From DAOQAU01 sp964640325 (GTDB taxonomy: Bacteria; Cyanobacteriota; Vampirovibrionia; Gastranaerophilales; Gastranaerophilaceae), in assembly GCA_964640325.1 (NCBI GenBank), contig CAZXID010000025.1, positions 1-26,613 on the forward strand: 26,613 bases of DNA, read 5' to 3'. The notes below the pieces were generated by a model that saw nothing but the letters and a program-made list of their open reading frames with translations, had not been told where the DNA came from and ran no database searches. The stretch's first letter is position 1. The number at the start of each line of letters is the position of its first letter. Position numbers and translations under genes: made by a program. Below, piece by piece: positions 1-8,348 of this stretch.

Positions 1-72
1 AACAATACTTGCGGACAATTTCACAAAAAAATTAAGAATAAATTACGCAATTTAGTATATACAAAATACTTA

Positions 73-78
73 TATAAT
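73..78 (+). promoter_or_regulatory. -10 box upstream of the first coiled-coil gene
   Basis: A perfect TATAAT lies about 36 bases before the start codon at 114. The -35 side is poor (TTTAGT at 51-56, 16-base spacer). The 8-bp palindrome GTATATAC at 55-62 lies in the spacer region. It also occurs upstream of the gene at 22887. The -10 is seen directly; promoter activity is inferred. Confidence 0.5.
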
Positions 79-113
79 ATATAACAGTTTATGTTTAAAT
101 AAGAGGCGAAAAA

Positions 114-1124
114 ATGCAAGACTACAGAAGCAATAATAACTACAATTTAAGGCAGCGCAGACTTGATGAACTTTTTTCTTACAGTGAAAGAAATGTTCAA
201 AACGGCTGCCGCCCTCAAAATTTCTGCAACAGCATATTTTCTAATTTTAGTGCCGACGGAAGCAATAACAAATCAAAAGCCGAAAAAAACATGGAAAAGT
301 TAACAACCATAATGACAGGCATTTCAGTAGCATCAGCAGCCGTCAACTTAGCAACATCGATTGCAGGAATGTTTTCTGCATTTAAAAAAACCGACGACAA
401 ACCAAATCCATTTAAACCTGCAGAGCCTGGAGATACAACACAAAAAGATGTTGTTACAACAACAAATGACCTTGAAGCAGCTTTAAATACTGCCTTAGAA
501 ACAGATAATTGGCAAGAGGTAAAAAATCAATTAAGAACCTCAAAGAACACCCTATCCGCAAATCAAAGAACTTTGGCTAATTATGATACTCAAATTCAAA
601 AAGCACAAGCTGACTTAAATATAACAACAGGAATAATTGACGATGCGACAACTCAAAATAATCAAATAGATACTGATATTGAGAGAGCGGAAACCCGAAA
701 AACGCAATCAATTGAAGCTGCCGATACTGAATTTACGACTACCGAAGCAACAATAAATTCTCAGATTGCAGGACTTGAACAAGGTGTAACAGCACTTCAA
801 GGAACTCCTGGGGCTGAAGCAGCAATAGACAGAATAAATCAGCAAATAGCTCAATTAAGAGCGCAAAAAACAGCGGCAGAACAAAGATGTCGGGATGCAA
901 AAACTACAGCAGAGCAAACTTTTACAAATACGGTAACGCCGCTTAATGAAACAAAAACTTCAAATGAGTCTAAAATACTAGAATATACCCCTGTAAAAGA
1001 AACACAAACAGCAAGATTAACTCGTTTGAGCACGGAAAAAACAACATTAACAACGAATAATCAAGCATTGGCTCAAAAAATTACTCTTGCCGAGTCAAGA
1101 TTACAACAATACGGAAGAAATTAA
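114..1124 (+). CDS. Coiled-coil protein with one hydrophobic segment, function unknown
   Basis: I do not recognise this 336-residue protein. The N-terminal ~60 residues are polar and Asn-rich. Residues ~63-90 form a single Gly/Ala/Ser-rich hydrophobic stretch that could span or insert into a membrane. From ~115 to the end the protein is almost all Gln/Thr/Ala/Glu-rich helix with coiled-coil character. No cleavable signal peptide is visible. The ATG has a purine-rich AGAGG about 9 bases upstream, which supports this start. The gene stands alone and ends in a strong terminator. In build (coiled coil plus glycine-rich hydrophobic part) it resembles the protein at 22887-23969, although the order of parts is reversed and no clear alignment is visible by eye. 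A membrane-inserting or surface role is a guess. Confidence 0.8.
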   Translation: MQDYRSNNNYNLRQRRLDELFSYSERNVQNGCRPQNFCNSIFSNFSADGSNNKSKAEKNMEKLTTIMTGISVASAAVNLATSIAGMFSAFKKTDDKPNPFKPAEPGDTTQKDVVTTTNDLEAALNTALETDNWQEVKNQLRTSKNTLSANQRTLANYDTQIQKAQADLNITTGIIDDATTQNNQIDTDIERAETRKTQSIEAADTEFTTTEATINSQIAGLEQGVTALQGTPGAEAAIDRINQQIAQLRAQKTAAEQRCRDAKTTAEQTFTNTVTPLNETKTSNESKILEYTPVKETQTARLTRLSTEKTTLTTNNQALAQKITLAESRLQQYGRN

Positions 1125-1140
1125 TTTTAAAATAACTTTT

Positions 1141-1176
1141 AAAGCGGGCGAGGCTGAAAGCCTCGCCCGCTTTTTT
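1141..1176. terminator. Bidirectional rho-independent terminator
   Basis: An 11-bp GC-rich perfect stem (1144-1154 with 1160-1170) has a 5-base spacer, is flanked by AAA on the left and is followed by six Ts. It lies between the convergent genes ending at 1124 and 1191 and can serve both strands. Confidence 0.9.
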
Positions 1177-1190
1177 AGCCCGCTTTTTGT

Positions 1191-2225
1191 TTACCCCTTC
1201 AAAATATCTTCAATATTTTGCCAATCAAAATGTTTGGAGTTTGCAAATTCAATTAATATTTTAGAATTAAGATTTTTCATCTCTTCAAAATACTTTTCTA
1301 AAGATTCCTTTGAGTCAATTGACACACAAGGTATTTGAGCTTCTTTTGCAAGTTTTTCCACTTTTTCATCGTAGGATACGGCAAGAGTTTTAACGCCTGC
1401 TTTCAACGCTATCAGATTTGCATGAAAACGCATTGCAACAAGATATTCAAGCATTGAAATTTTATTAATAATTTCCTTTGGCGTTTGATTATAAATTATT
1501 TGAGTATTTATCTGCGGATTAATTACTTTTAGAATCGCCTCAAATCGCCTACAAACAAGTAAATCTATGCTATCTTGAAATGAAAAAATTTCTATTTCTT
1601 TTTGCGAGAAATTTTCATTAATTTGCGTTGCAAGATTTATAAGCAACTCTTCTTTTAAATTTTTAAAAGCTCTAAGCTGAACCCCTATTTTATCAGAGCG
1701 AAAGCAAGGCGGTATTTCAAGGTCAAAAAGCGGATCACAAACCATCTCTGCATTATCTATCCCCCATCCTCTTGTTAAAAATAAACTTTTTTCATCACGA
1801 ACGGTAATCAACGAGCATTTTTTGAGCGTTCTTTTAGTCAAAAATCGCCCCAATTTTGAATTAATCGGCCCGATACCTTGTGCAAAAATTATGACCTTTT
1901 TCTTAAAGAACAAAGCAGTATTTATCACCCACAGATAGTAAAACAGACTTTTTAAACTTGTGACATCTTGGAGCAGACTTCCGCCTCCTGAGATTAACAC
2001 GTCGCATCTTAACAATGAAAAAAATATTTGACGGGGACAGATATACCAAGCGGTTTTAACACTGTAAAGCAAAGCAGTTTTTTGGGGAGTTTTTGTGATA
2101 ACGGTTATTTGAGCATCTAATTCTTTTAATTTATTTATCAAAACCGATAAAATTGATTCATCACCGAAGTTATCAAATCCGTAGTATCCTGAGATTACGA
2201 CTTTTACAGGGCTAGATTTTTTCAT
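1191..2225 (-). CDS. csaB: Polysaccharide pyruvyl transferase, CsaB-like
   Basis: This belongs to the polysaccharide pyruvyl transferase family. CsaB-type members put ketal-linked pyruvate on cell-wall-associated polysaccharide, where it can anchor S-layer-homology proteins. Visible family marks are the N-terminal GYYGFDNFGDE motif, the SGGGSLLQD loop, AQGIGP, and the C-terminal MRFHANLIAL motif with its conserved His. The frame stays open to 2249, but I prefer the ATG at 2225: GAGG precedes it by about 12 bases and the ATG at 2249 has no ribosome site. That gives 344 residues, near the usual length, and a 14-bp overlap with the end of the kinase gene, so the two are translationally coupled. 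Being last in a sugar-acid operon is unusual for csaB. The family call is firm; the acceptor polysaccharide is unknown. Confidence 0.88.
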   Translation of the reverse strand: MKKSSPVKVVISGYYGFDNFGDESILSVLINKLKELDAQITVITKTPQKTALLYSVKTAWYICPRQIFFSLLRCDVLISGGGSLLQDVTSLKSLFYYLWVINTALFFKKKVIIFAQGIGPINSKLGRFLTKRTLKKCSLITVRDEKSLFLTRGWGIDNAEMVCDPLFDLEIPPCFRSDKIGVQLRAFKNLKEELLINLATQINENFSQKEIEIFSFQDSIDLLVCRRFEAILKVINPQINTQIIYNQTPKEIINKISMLEYLVAMRFHANLIALKAGVKTLAVSYDEKVEKLAKEAQIPCVSIDSKESLEKYFEEMKNLNSKILIEFANSKHFDWQNIEDILKG

Positions 2226-3150
2226 ATTCGGAATAAACCTCGTTTTCATAAGGGATTGATTTTACCGCCCCTATTCCTTGAGCTTGCAACCCTGCCACAA
2301 CAGAAGCCAATTTTGTCGATTCAAAAGGAGAAAGTCCTGATGCCAATCCGTGCAAAAAACCTCCGTTAAAGGCATCGCTTGAACAAGTTGTATCCACGAC
2401 CTCTTTGACAAAAAACGGGCTAAAAACTATATCGCCGCCATAACCTGTGTAATAACCTCCATCTTGACTTGATTTTATCACAACGGTGTTTACGCCTAAG
2501 TCCCATAAATTTTTAATGGCTTTTTCACAAGAATCGACCTCCAAAATATTTGGGGCATCAGTTTTTGCACTTAAGAAAAAAACATCAATATCTGAAATCA
2601 CTTCTTCAAAATTTTCCTTAGAGTCTTCAGGAGTCATTAAAAGAGGAGTGAAATTTGGATCATAAGCGGTTATAACTAAATTTTCTTTTGCTATTTTATA
2701 AGCTTTTTTAATAGCTTCTTTAGCAGAAAGAGAAAGCGATTGAGCTATACCTGAAGTATAGAAAATTTTTGCGCCTCTAATATAATTTTCGGAAATATCT
2801 TCAATGGAAAGTTTGCAAGCTGCTGTTTTTTTTCTGTAATAAGAAAACTCTTTTAATCCATTTTTGGGTCTTGCTAAAAGATAAATCCCGTTAAAATCCT
2901 CTGTAAGCCTAATCTGAGAAATATCAAGCCCTTCGGATTGCCAGCTGTCCAATAAAAACTCTTTGAAGTAATCGCAACCTACACGTGTTATATAACCTAC
3001 TTTTGAGCCCAATCTTCTTGCAGCTATTGCTGTGGTAAGAGTATCTCCACCATAGTATTTATTTAAACATTCGGCAAGGCTTAAGCTGACATCACTTGAC
3101 AACTCGATTAAACTTTCTCCGATAGTAATTATATCTAACTTTTCGTCCAT
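2212..3150 (-). CDS. kdgK: PfkB-family sugar kinase, probable 2-keto-3-deoxygluconate kinase
   Basis: This 312-residue PfkB/ribokinase-fold kinase probably phosphorylates 2-keto-3-deoxygluconate to KDPG. The adjacent aldolase would then split KDPG to pyruvate and glyceraldehyde-3-phosphate. Support includes the N-terminal GES with the YYGGDTLTTAIAARRLG substrate loop, SYYRKKTA near residue 106 (typical of KDG kinases) and the C-terminal DTTCSSDAFNGGF with the presumed catalytic base Asp259. The usual DTTGAGDAF anion-hole sequence reads CSSD here, which is a notable change. An AAGGAG sits 7 bases before the ATG. Only one base separates the aldolase stop from this start, so the genes are coupled. 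Substrate is inferred from context; another deoxy-sugar acid such as KDGal is possible. Confidence 0.85.
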   Translation of the reverse strand: MDEKLDIITIGESLIELSSDVSLSLAECLNKYYGGDTLTTAIAARRLGSKVGYITRVGCDYFKEFLLDSWQSEGLDISQIRLTEDFNGIYLLARPKNGLKEFSYYRKKTAACKLSIEDISENYIRGAKIFYTSGIAQSLSLSAKEAIKKAYKIAKENLVITAYDPNFTPLLMTPEDSKENFEEVISDIDVFFLSAKTDAPNILEVDSCEKAIKNLWDLGVNTVVIKSSQDGGYYTGYGGDIVFSPFFVKEVVDTTCSSDAFNGGFLHGLASGLSPFESTKLASVVAGLQAQGIGAVKSIPYENEVYSEYEKI

Positions 3151-3151
3151 A

Positions 3152-3763
3152 TTAAATCTCCTTTAGCCTAGTGAGAATTTCTCTGGATTTTTTTGTTATT
3201 TCTGTAAAATTTGAATTTTGATAAAAACTTCTTCCTACGCCTACGGCGACCGCACCTGCTTTTATATAGTCAGGGACTTCATCAATTGAAATATTGCCCG
3301 ATGGCATTATGTTCAAAAATGGCATGGGCCTGAGCAAATCTTCTATGTACAAAACCCCGCCAAGCGCTTTTGCAGGGAAAATTTTAATCAAAGGAACTCT
3401 GGTTTTCCAAGCCATGTAAGCTTCATTAGAAGTTGAAGCACAAGAAATCAAGGGGACTTCTTTATCTTTAGAAAGCTTCACCATGTTCATCTGAAAAATA
3501 GGTGATGAAATTATTTGAGCACCCGCATCCAAAGCTTTATTTGCCTGCTGAGAAGAAATAACGCCTCCGGCAGAAACTGTTGCTATTTTTGAAACCTCGT
3601 GAATCGCCTGATAAATAGATGAGTTTTCAACATTAATTTCTACAATCTTCATTCCACCTTCAACCATAGCATTTGCCATATCTATTGCGGTTTTTGAATC
3701 CTGACATCTTATTATCGGATAAATTTTTTGCTCTGATATTTTTTTAATTAAATTTTCTTGCAT
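3152..3763 (-). CDS. eda: KDPG/KHG-type aldolase
   Basis: This 203-residue class I aldolase of the KDPG/KHG family makes pyruvate plus glyceraldehyde-3-phosphate from KDPG, the last step of the Entner-Doudoroff route. The Schiff-base lysine is Lys127 in IKIFPAKALGG. The catalytic Glu is Glu42 in VEINVE. The phosphate-side loop MPSGNIS stands where E. coli Eda has PTGGI. The position of the E. coli substrate-binding Arg49 holds Glu46 here, so specificity may differ (KDPGal or another 2-keto-3-deoxy acid). AGGA lies 6 bases before the ATG. It is the first gene of the operon with the kinase and csaB. No 6-phosphogluconate dehydratase is in view, so the module probably serves uronate or aldonate breakdown. 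Confidence 0.87.
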   Translation of the reverse strand: MQENLIKKISEQKIYPIIRCQDSKTAIDMANAMVEGGMKIVEINVENSSIYQAIHEVSKIATVSAGGVISSQQANKALDAGAQIISSPIFQMNMVKLSKDKEVPLISCASTSNEAYMAWKTRVPLIKIFPAKALGGVLYIEDLLRPMPFLNIMPSGNISIDEVPDYIKAGAVAVGVGRSFYQNSNFTEITKKSREILTRLKEI

Positions 3764-3782
3764 AGTGTGTCCTATTTGGCAT

Positions 3783-3827
3783 AAGTTAAGTTTTTATATT
3801 AACTTGTGCATCAGCCTCATTTATTAT
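3783..3827. promoter_or_regulatory. Divergent promoter region with a 7-bp inverted repeat
   Basis: AAGTTAA (3783-3789) and TTAACTT (3799-3805) form a perfect inverted repeat with a 9-base spacer, between the eda operon and the cyclase gene. The right arm supplies TTAACT (3799-3804), which pairs with TATTAT (3822-3827) over 17 bases as a plus-strand promoter. The spacer contains TATAAA on the minus strand, a candidate -10 for eda. An operator that blocks both promoters is an inference from this overlap. Confidence 0.45.
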
Positions 3828-3838
3828 ATCATGGTTTC

Positions 3839-5788
3839 ATGAAAAGTGTGAAAAATGTCAAGTCTTTAGTAATTACTGCTGCAATAATTGTTTTTATGCT
3901 TGTTGCGTATTTCATTTCGGCATCATTTTTTGAGCCCAAAGCCTACAATTTTATGGTCAGAAACTTTTCTGCTAACAAAGTCGGCTCTGATGAAATAGTT
4001 TTAATAATTATTGACGACAAATCTCTTTCTCAAATTCGTTGGCCCTGGAAAAGAAATTTATACGGAAAAATTTTCCGTTATTTGAACGAATACACCACGT
4101 CAAAAGTAATAGGTTTTGATGCAATAATCGCAACTCCCGACAAAGAAAATCCTCATGCAGATAAAGAATTTTACGACTCAATCAAAAACATAAAAAATCT
4201 TGTAGTTGGTTTTGTTGCACTAAATGCTCCTTATGAAAAAAAATCTGACGGAATAGCTTATGATAAAAAATTTAAAAACAAATTTTATATTGATATTGAA
4301 GATAAAAGAACAAAACAGTTTTATTCATTTTACAAAAGCTTATCAAAATATCCTGCAAAATATTTTGAATCTGTAAGCAAATCCGGCTCGATTCTCACAA
4401 CAAATGATGTTGACGGTTACATAAGAGTTATGGATCAGTTTCTTGATTACAAAGGGACACTTTATCCCTCACTTGCCTTAAGGATGTACGATTACCTTGA
4501 AGAAGGCGCCAGCAAATTCATTATAAAAGACAAAAATATTACACTTGAAGGTTCAAAATTAAAAATCCCTACATTTGTTTCAAAAGGCGGAATATTCAAC
4601 AATATCAAATATTACAAATTAATGCCGAATTCTGAATATTCTCACAAAACTTTTTCGGCAATCGACATAATTCAATCTTATGAAGCACTGAAAAAAGGTC
4701 AAAAGCCGCTAATTTCACCTCAAAATTTTGAGGATAAAATAGTATTCTTGGGAGCAAACGCTAAAGCTATGGCGATAGGAATGGCTGACCGAAAAAGAAC
4801 ACCGATGCTCGAAGATTATCCGGGGGTGGATATTCAGGCAACAAATTTAGATAACATTATGCACAACGAATTTTTAATTCAAACTACTTTATTCCAAGAT
4901 ATAATAACCATTTTGGCGCTTTTAACGGCAGCATTTCTTGTTGTAATGAACTTTTCGCTTTTTACTTCAATCAGTATAAATGCACTTCTGATGATTATTT
5001 ATTTAACCGCCTGCGTTTTTTGCTACCGCTTCGGACTTGTCATAAGCGTGATTACACCAATTGTACTTCAGGTAATTACCATGACCGTAGCTTACTCCTA
5101 CCGATTTGTAATTGAAGGACAGAACAAAGAAAAAATTAAAAAAGCGATGGGAAAATATATTTCACAAGACGTTATGCAAAAAGTAGTTAAAAATATTGAC
5201 ACTCTTTCTCTAGGGGGGAAAAAAGCTAATGTGACAGTGCTTTTTGCCGACATAAGGGGCTTTACCTCAATGAGCGAAAAACTTTCTGCGGAAGAAGTTT
5301 CTCTTATTTTAAACGAATACTTTACGCAAATCGAACCGCTTATAAGCAAATACAACGGTGTTATAAATAAGTTTATAGGCGATGCGGTTATGGCTATTTT
5401 CGGCGAGCCGATTCAAGACAAAAACCACGCCATCAATGCCGTAAAATGTGCCGATGAAATGCTTAAAAAAGTTTGCGAACTTCAAAAAAAATGGTTGGCA
5501 GAAGGCAAACCAAAAATCGAAATAGGTGTCGGAATTAACACAGGCGAGGCCTTTGTCGGCAACATCGGCTCTGAGACCCGCCTTGAATATACAGTTATCG
5601 GCGATATGGTAAACCTTGCAAGCAGAATCGAAAGCTATAACAAAACTTACAAAACAAACTTTTTAATAAGCTCAACCACTTACGAAAAAGTCCGAAACAT
5701 AGTTGATGTTATAAAAATTTCCGAGGTTACAATCAGAGGAAAAGCCAAGAAAATGGATATTTATGAGGTTTTAAGATTAGTGGGATAA
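3839..5788 (+). CDS. CHASE2-domain membrane adenylate cyclase (class III)
   Basis: This membrane signalling enzyme of 649 residues makes cAMP. After one N-terminal membrane helix comes a ~300-residue extracytoplasmic CHASE2 sensor, with the typical DDKSLSQIRWPW motif. Three closely packed membrane helices follow, then a cytoplasmic class III cyclase domain. The cyclase has both metal-binding aspartates (Asp471 in FADIRGFT, Asp515 in GDAVMAIFG). The adenine-selecting pair is Lys511 and Thr585, and the transition-state pair is Asn592 and Arg596 in NLASRIE, so it looks active and ATP-specific. The frame opens at a GTG (3806), but the ATG at 3839 fits the start of the membrane helix better. No Shine-Dalgarno is seen, and a candidate promoter would give an almost leaderless mRNA. 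CHASE2 cyclases are common in Cyanobacteria. The ligand is unknown. Confidence 0.92.
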   Translation: MKSVKNVKSLVITAAIIVFMLVAYFISASFFEPKAYNFMVRNFSANKVGSDEIVLIIIDDKSLSQIRWPWKRNLYGKIFRYLNEYTTSKVIGFDAIIATPDKENPHADKEFYDSIKNIKNLVVGFVALNAPYEKKSDGIAYDKKFKNKFYIDIEDKRTKQFYSFYKSLSKYPAKYFESVSKSGSILTTNDVDGYIRVMDQFLDYKGTLYPSLALRMYDYLEEGASKFIIKDKNITLEGSKLKIPTFVSKGGIFNNIKYYKLMPNSEYSHKTFSAIDIIQSYEALKKGQKPLISPQNFEDKIVFLGANAKAMAIGMADRKRTPMLEDYPGVDIQATNLDNIMHNEFLIQTTLFQDIITILALLTAAFLVVMNFSLFTSISINALLMIIYLTACVFCYRFGLVISVITPIVLQVITMTVAYSYRFVIEGQNKEKIKKAMGKYISQDVMQKVVKNIDTLSLGGKKANVTVLFADIRGFTSMSEKLSAEEVSLILNEYFTQIEPLISKYNGVINKFIGDAVMAIFGEPIQDKNHAINAVKCADEMLKKVCELQKKWLAEGKPKIEIGVGINTGEAFVGNIGSETRLEYTVIGDMVNLASRIESYNKTYKTNFLISSTTYEKVRNIVDVIKISEVTIRGKAKKMDIYEVLRLVG

Positions 5789-5797
5789 TTATTAAAT

Positions 5798-5836
5798 TCT
5801 CCTCCCCCCTTGCGGGAGAGGGCAGGGTGAGGGGTT
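5798..5836. repeat. REP-like palindromic element carrying the recG ribosome site
   Basis: A GC-rich block sits in the 48-base gap before recG, in otherwise AT-rich DNA. It has a CTCCC (5802-5806) / GGGAG (5814-5818) hairpin followed by GGGCAGGGTGAGGGG. Read on the minus strand it gives the CCCCTCACCCTG...CTCTCCCGCAAG pattern familiar from dispersed intergenic repeats of many bacteria. Its GGTGA (5826-5830) lies 6 bases before the recG GTG and can act as Shine-Dalgarno. Copy number in this genome cannot be judged from one window. Confidence 0.6.
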
Positions 5837-8236
5837 GTGTTTGAAAATTTAGAGCAGATAAAACAGGCTATTGATATTGAAGTTAAACACCAGTATATCA
5901 ATATCAGGGGCAAAAACAAAACCTTTGCAAAATTTATCAAGGGCGAGATTTTTCGTGAATACAAAAAATCCAAAAACAACCCGAAATGGAAGATTTTACT
6001 TGAAACTTTTGATCAATACTCCACAGACTCCTTCAATGTTAGAAAAAAAGCGATAAAACGCCTTATTAATATTATAAAAGCAGAACTTGAACCACCAAAG
6101 CCTGAAACAAAACAAGTGACGAAAATTAAAAACCCCGCCGAAGTTGACGTAATTTATGTTAAAGGCGTAGGGCCAAAAGTCGGCTATGCTATGCATAAAT
6201 TAGGTATTTACACCGCCGCGGATTTGCTTTTTTATTTCCCCAGAAAACATATTGATTATTCAAACAGAACTTTAATTAAAAGCTTAAAACAAGGCACAAA
6301 TACAACGATTTTTGGCTACATTAAATCTGTTCAGGCGTTCGTTACAAAAAACAATTTGAGCGTACTGAAAGTCAAAATAGCAGACGAAAGTGCCGGTATG
6401 GAACTTAACTTTTTTTATGCCAAAACCACCCGCAGGCTGCTTGAACGCTATAAGTCACAATTTCCCGTCGGCGCTGGCTTTATGGCCTCGGGAACGGTTA
6501 AAATCAATTCTTTTGACGGAAAACCCACTCTTGATAAACCCCAATATTCGATTATGAGCGGAGATTTTCTTGAACAGGGTAACTCCAACCTTAACTTGGG
6601 AAGAATTGTTCCCATTTACCCTCTTAATGAAGGGATGAGCATAAAAATTTTAAGAAGGGCAATTTTTAATGCGATTGAAACCTATAAACCCGTTATTAAA
6701 AATGTTTTGCCTGATTTTTTAAGAGAAAAATATAATATTATGAATAAAGCAGATGCCGTTGAGCAGATGCATTTCCCAAAAACAATGGAAGAACTTGAAA
6801 GAGCAAGGTTTTCGCTTGTTTTTGAAGAATTGTTTTTAATCCAGCTCAAACTTGCATACCTGAGAGAAGAAAATCGCAAAAATAACACGGCAATATCACT
6901 TGAAGTGAAAGATAAAGGCTTAACCAAAAAATTTGTCGAAAATCTTCCGTTTGAATTGACAAGCGCACAAAAACACGCAATTAACGATATTTTGACTGAT
7001 TTAAATTCGCAAGAGCCTATGCAAAGGCTTCTACAAGGCGATGTGGGAAGCGGAAAAACAATTGTTGCAACGATTATGCTTCTTGCTGCGGTAGAAAATG
7101 GCTATCAAGGTGCGATTATGGCACCGACCGAGATTTTAGCACAGCAACATTACAACAATCTTGTGGAATGGCTTACCCCGATGGGGCTTTCTGTCGGAAT
7201 GTTTTTAGGCAGCAATTCCAAAAAAATCCGCACAAAAATCGAAAAAGATTTGAGAAATGCCCAAACCCATATCGCAGTCGGAACTCACGCACTTATTCAG
7301 GAAAACATTGAATTTGCTAATTTAGGGGCTATTGTGATTGACGAACAGCACAGATTTGGGGTAAAACAGCGAATGTTGCTTAAGAACAAGGCACAAAGCC
7401 CTCAAATACTCACAATGACAGCAACACCAATTCCCAGAACGCTTGCTCTTACTGTTCACGGCGATTTGGATTTGACGGTCATTGATGAGCTCCCTCAAGG
7501 CAGAAAACCCATTAAAACAGCGCTTATAAGCTCTGCAGCAGGGCAAAAAGAAGCTTATAGAATTATTCAAAGAGAAGTTGAAGCGGGAAGACAAGCCTAT
7601 GTCGTTTATCCATTGATTGATGAGAGTGAAACGCTTTCTGCCAAGGCGGCAACTATTGAGTCGGAAAAATTTCGGAACGAAATTTTTCCGCAATATAAAA
7701 TCGGACTTTTACACGGAAAACTCAAAAATAATGAAAAAGAAAAGGTTATGACCGATTTTAAGAAGAAAAAATATGACATTCTGGTGTCCACAACAGTTGT
7801 TGAAGTGGGAGTTGATGTGCCAAATGCAACGGTAATGCTTATTGAAAACGCAGAAAGATTCGGACTTTCACAGCTTCATCAATTAAGAGGCAGAGTGGGG
7901 AGAAGCGACCTGCAGTCTTACTGCGTACTTTCTACCTCATCAAGATCACCAGAAACGCTTGAAAGATTGAAAATTTTAACCCAAACAAACGACGGATTTG
8001 TAATAGCCGAACAAGATTTACTGATAAGGGGACCGGGCGAATTTTTAGGGACAAGGCAAAGTGGGCTTCCTGATTTAATTGTAGCCGATTTAATCAGAGA
8101 TGCAAAAATTTTAGAAATCGCCAGAAATGAGGCAATTAATTTTATAAAATGTAACAAGCTTGACAAAATTTCAACATTTAAGGACTCTTTAGAGTTAAAC
8201 CTTATGAGTGATTTTAATTTGATAAATGCAGGTTAA
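5837..8236 (+). CDS. recG: ATP-dependent DNA helicase RecG
   Basis: RecG is a superfamily 2 helicase that remodels stalled forks and branched recombination intermediates. The 799-residue protein has a ~100-residue N-terminal extension, then the wedge/OB region (VKGVGPKVGYAMHKLGI, FYFPRKHIDY), and the helicase core with Walker A GDVGSGKT near residue 400, DEQHRFG, TATPIPRTL and the motif VI region QLRGRVGRSD. A C-terminal RecG tail follows. The extension (IDIEVKHQYINIRGKNKTFAKF) resembles that of cyanobacterial RecG and supports the GTG start at 5837; a later start would cut it off. GGTGA, 6 bases upstream within the REP-like element, is the likely ribosome site. Bases 7662-7690 hold a perfect 13-bp coding hairpin. 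A terminator overlaps the stop codon. Confidence 0.96.
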   Translation: MFENLEQIKQAIDIEVKHQYINIRGKNKTFAKFIKGEIFREYKKSKNNPKWKILLETFDQYSTDSFNVRKKAIKRLINIIKAELEPPKPETKQVTKIKNPAEVDVIYVKGVGPKVGYAMHKLGIYTAADLLFYFPRKHIDYSNRTLIKSLKQGTNTTIFGYIKSVQAFVTKNNLSVLKVKIADESAGMELNFFYAKTTRRLLERYKSQFPVGAGFMASGTVKINSFDGKPTLDKPQYSIMSGDFLEQGNSNLNLGRIVPIYPLNEGMSIKILRRAIFNAIETYKPVIKNVLPDFLREKYNIMNKADAVEQMHFPKTMEELERARFSLVFEELFLIQLKLAYLREENRKNNTAISLEVKDKGLTKKFVENLPFELTSAQKHAINDILTDLNSQEPMQRLLQGDVGSGKTIVATIMLLAAVENGYQGAIMAPTEILAQQHYNNLVEWLTPMGLSVGMFLGSNSKKIRTKIEKDLRNAQTHIAVGTHALIQENIEFANLGAIVIDEQHRFGVKQRMLLKNKAQSPQILTMTATPIPRTLALTVHGDLDLTVIDELPQGRKPIKTALISSAAGQKEAYRIIQREVEAGRQAYVVYPLIDESETLSAKAATIESEKFRNEIFPQYKIGLLHGKLKNNEKEKVMTDFKKKKYDILVSTTVVEVGVDVPNATVMLIENAERFGLSQLHQLRGRVGRSDLQSYCVLSTSSRSPETLERLKILTQTNDGFVIAEQDLLIRGPGEFLGTRQSGLPDLIVADLIRDAKILEIARNEAINFIKCNKLDKISTFKDSLELNLMSDFNLINAG
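7662..7690. repeat. Perfect inverted repeat inside recG
   Basis: Arms of 13 bases (7662-7674 and 7678-7690) flank a GAA loop. The arm reads CGGAAAAATTTCG. It encodes SEKFRNEIFP of RecG. No T-run follows, so it is not a standard terminator. Confidence 0.85.
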
Positions 8237-8258
8237 CAAAGAGTTTTTAACCTTTTTT
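8231..8258 (+). terminator. Terminator overlapping the recG stop codon
   Basis: GGTTAA (8231-8236, including the TAA stop) pairs with TTAACC (8247-8252). AAA and TTT inside can extend the stem past a bulged C, with a GAG loop. Six Ts follow directly. Confidence 0.7.
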
Positions 8259-8348
8259 CAAAATTCAAATTATTTTTTTAAAAAAATGCTTGCAATTTTT
8301 TGTTAATTAAATTAAGATAAGTTTATATTTATTAAAGAAAATTTAAAA

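Noticed and set aside
1087..1338. 83-residue plus-strand frame across the terminator
   Set aside because: It runs through the hairpin and antisense to csaB, with no ribosome site.
5761..5979. 72-residue minus-strand frame across the recG start
   Set aside because: It is the familiar peptide reading of the REP-like element (HPALSRKGGG) with no ribosome site.
7322..7693. 123-residue minus-strand frame within recG
   Set aside because: Shadow of a strongly conserved helicase gene; no ribosome site or recognisable domain.
8300..8320. TTGTTAA-like sequence as a Rex operator upstream of the RpaB-like gene
   Set aside because: The second half (TTAAGAT) departs from TTAACAA and the spacing is off, so it does not make a convincing palindrome.
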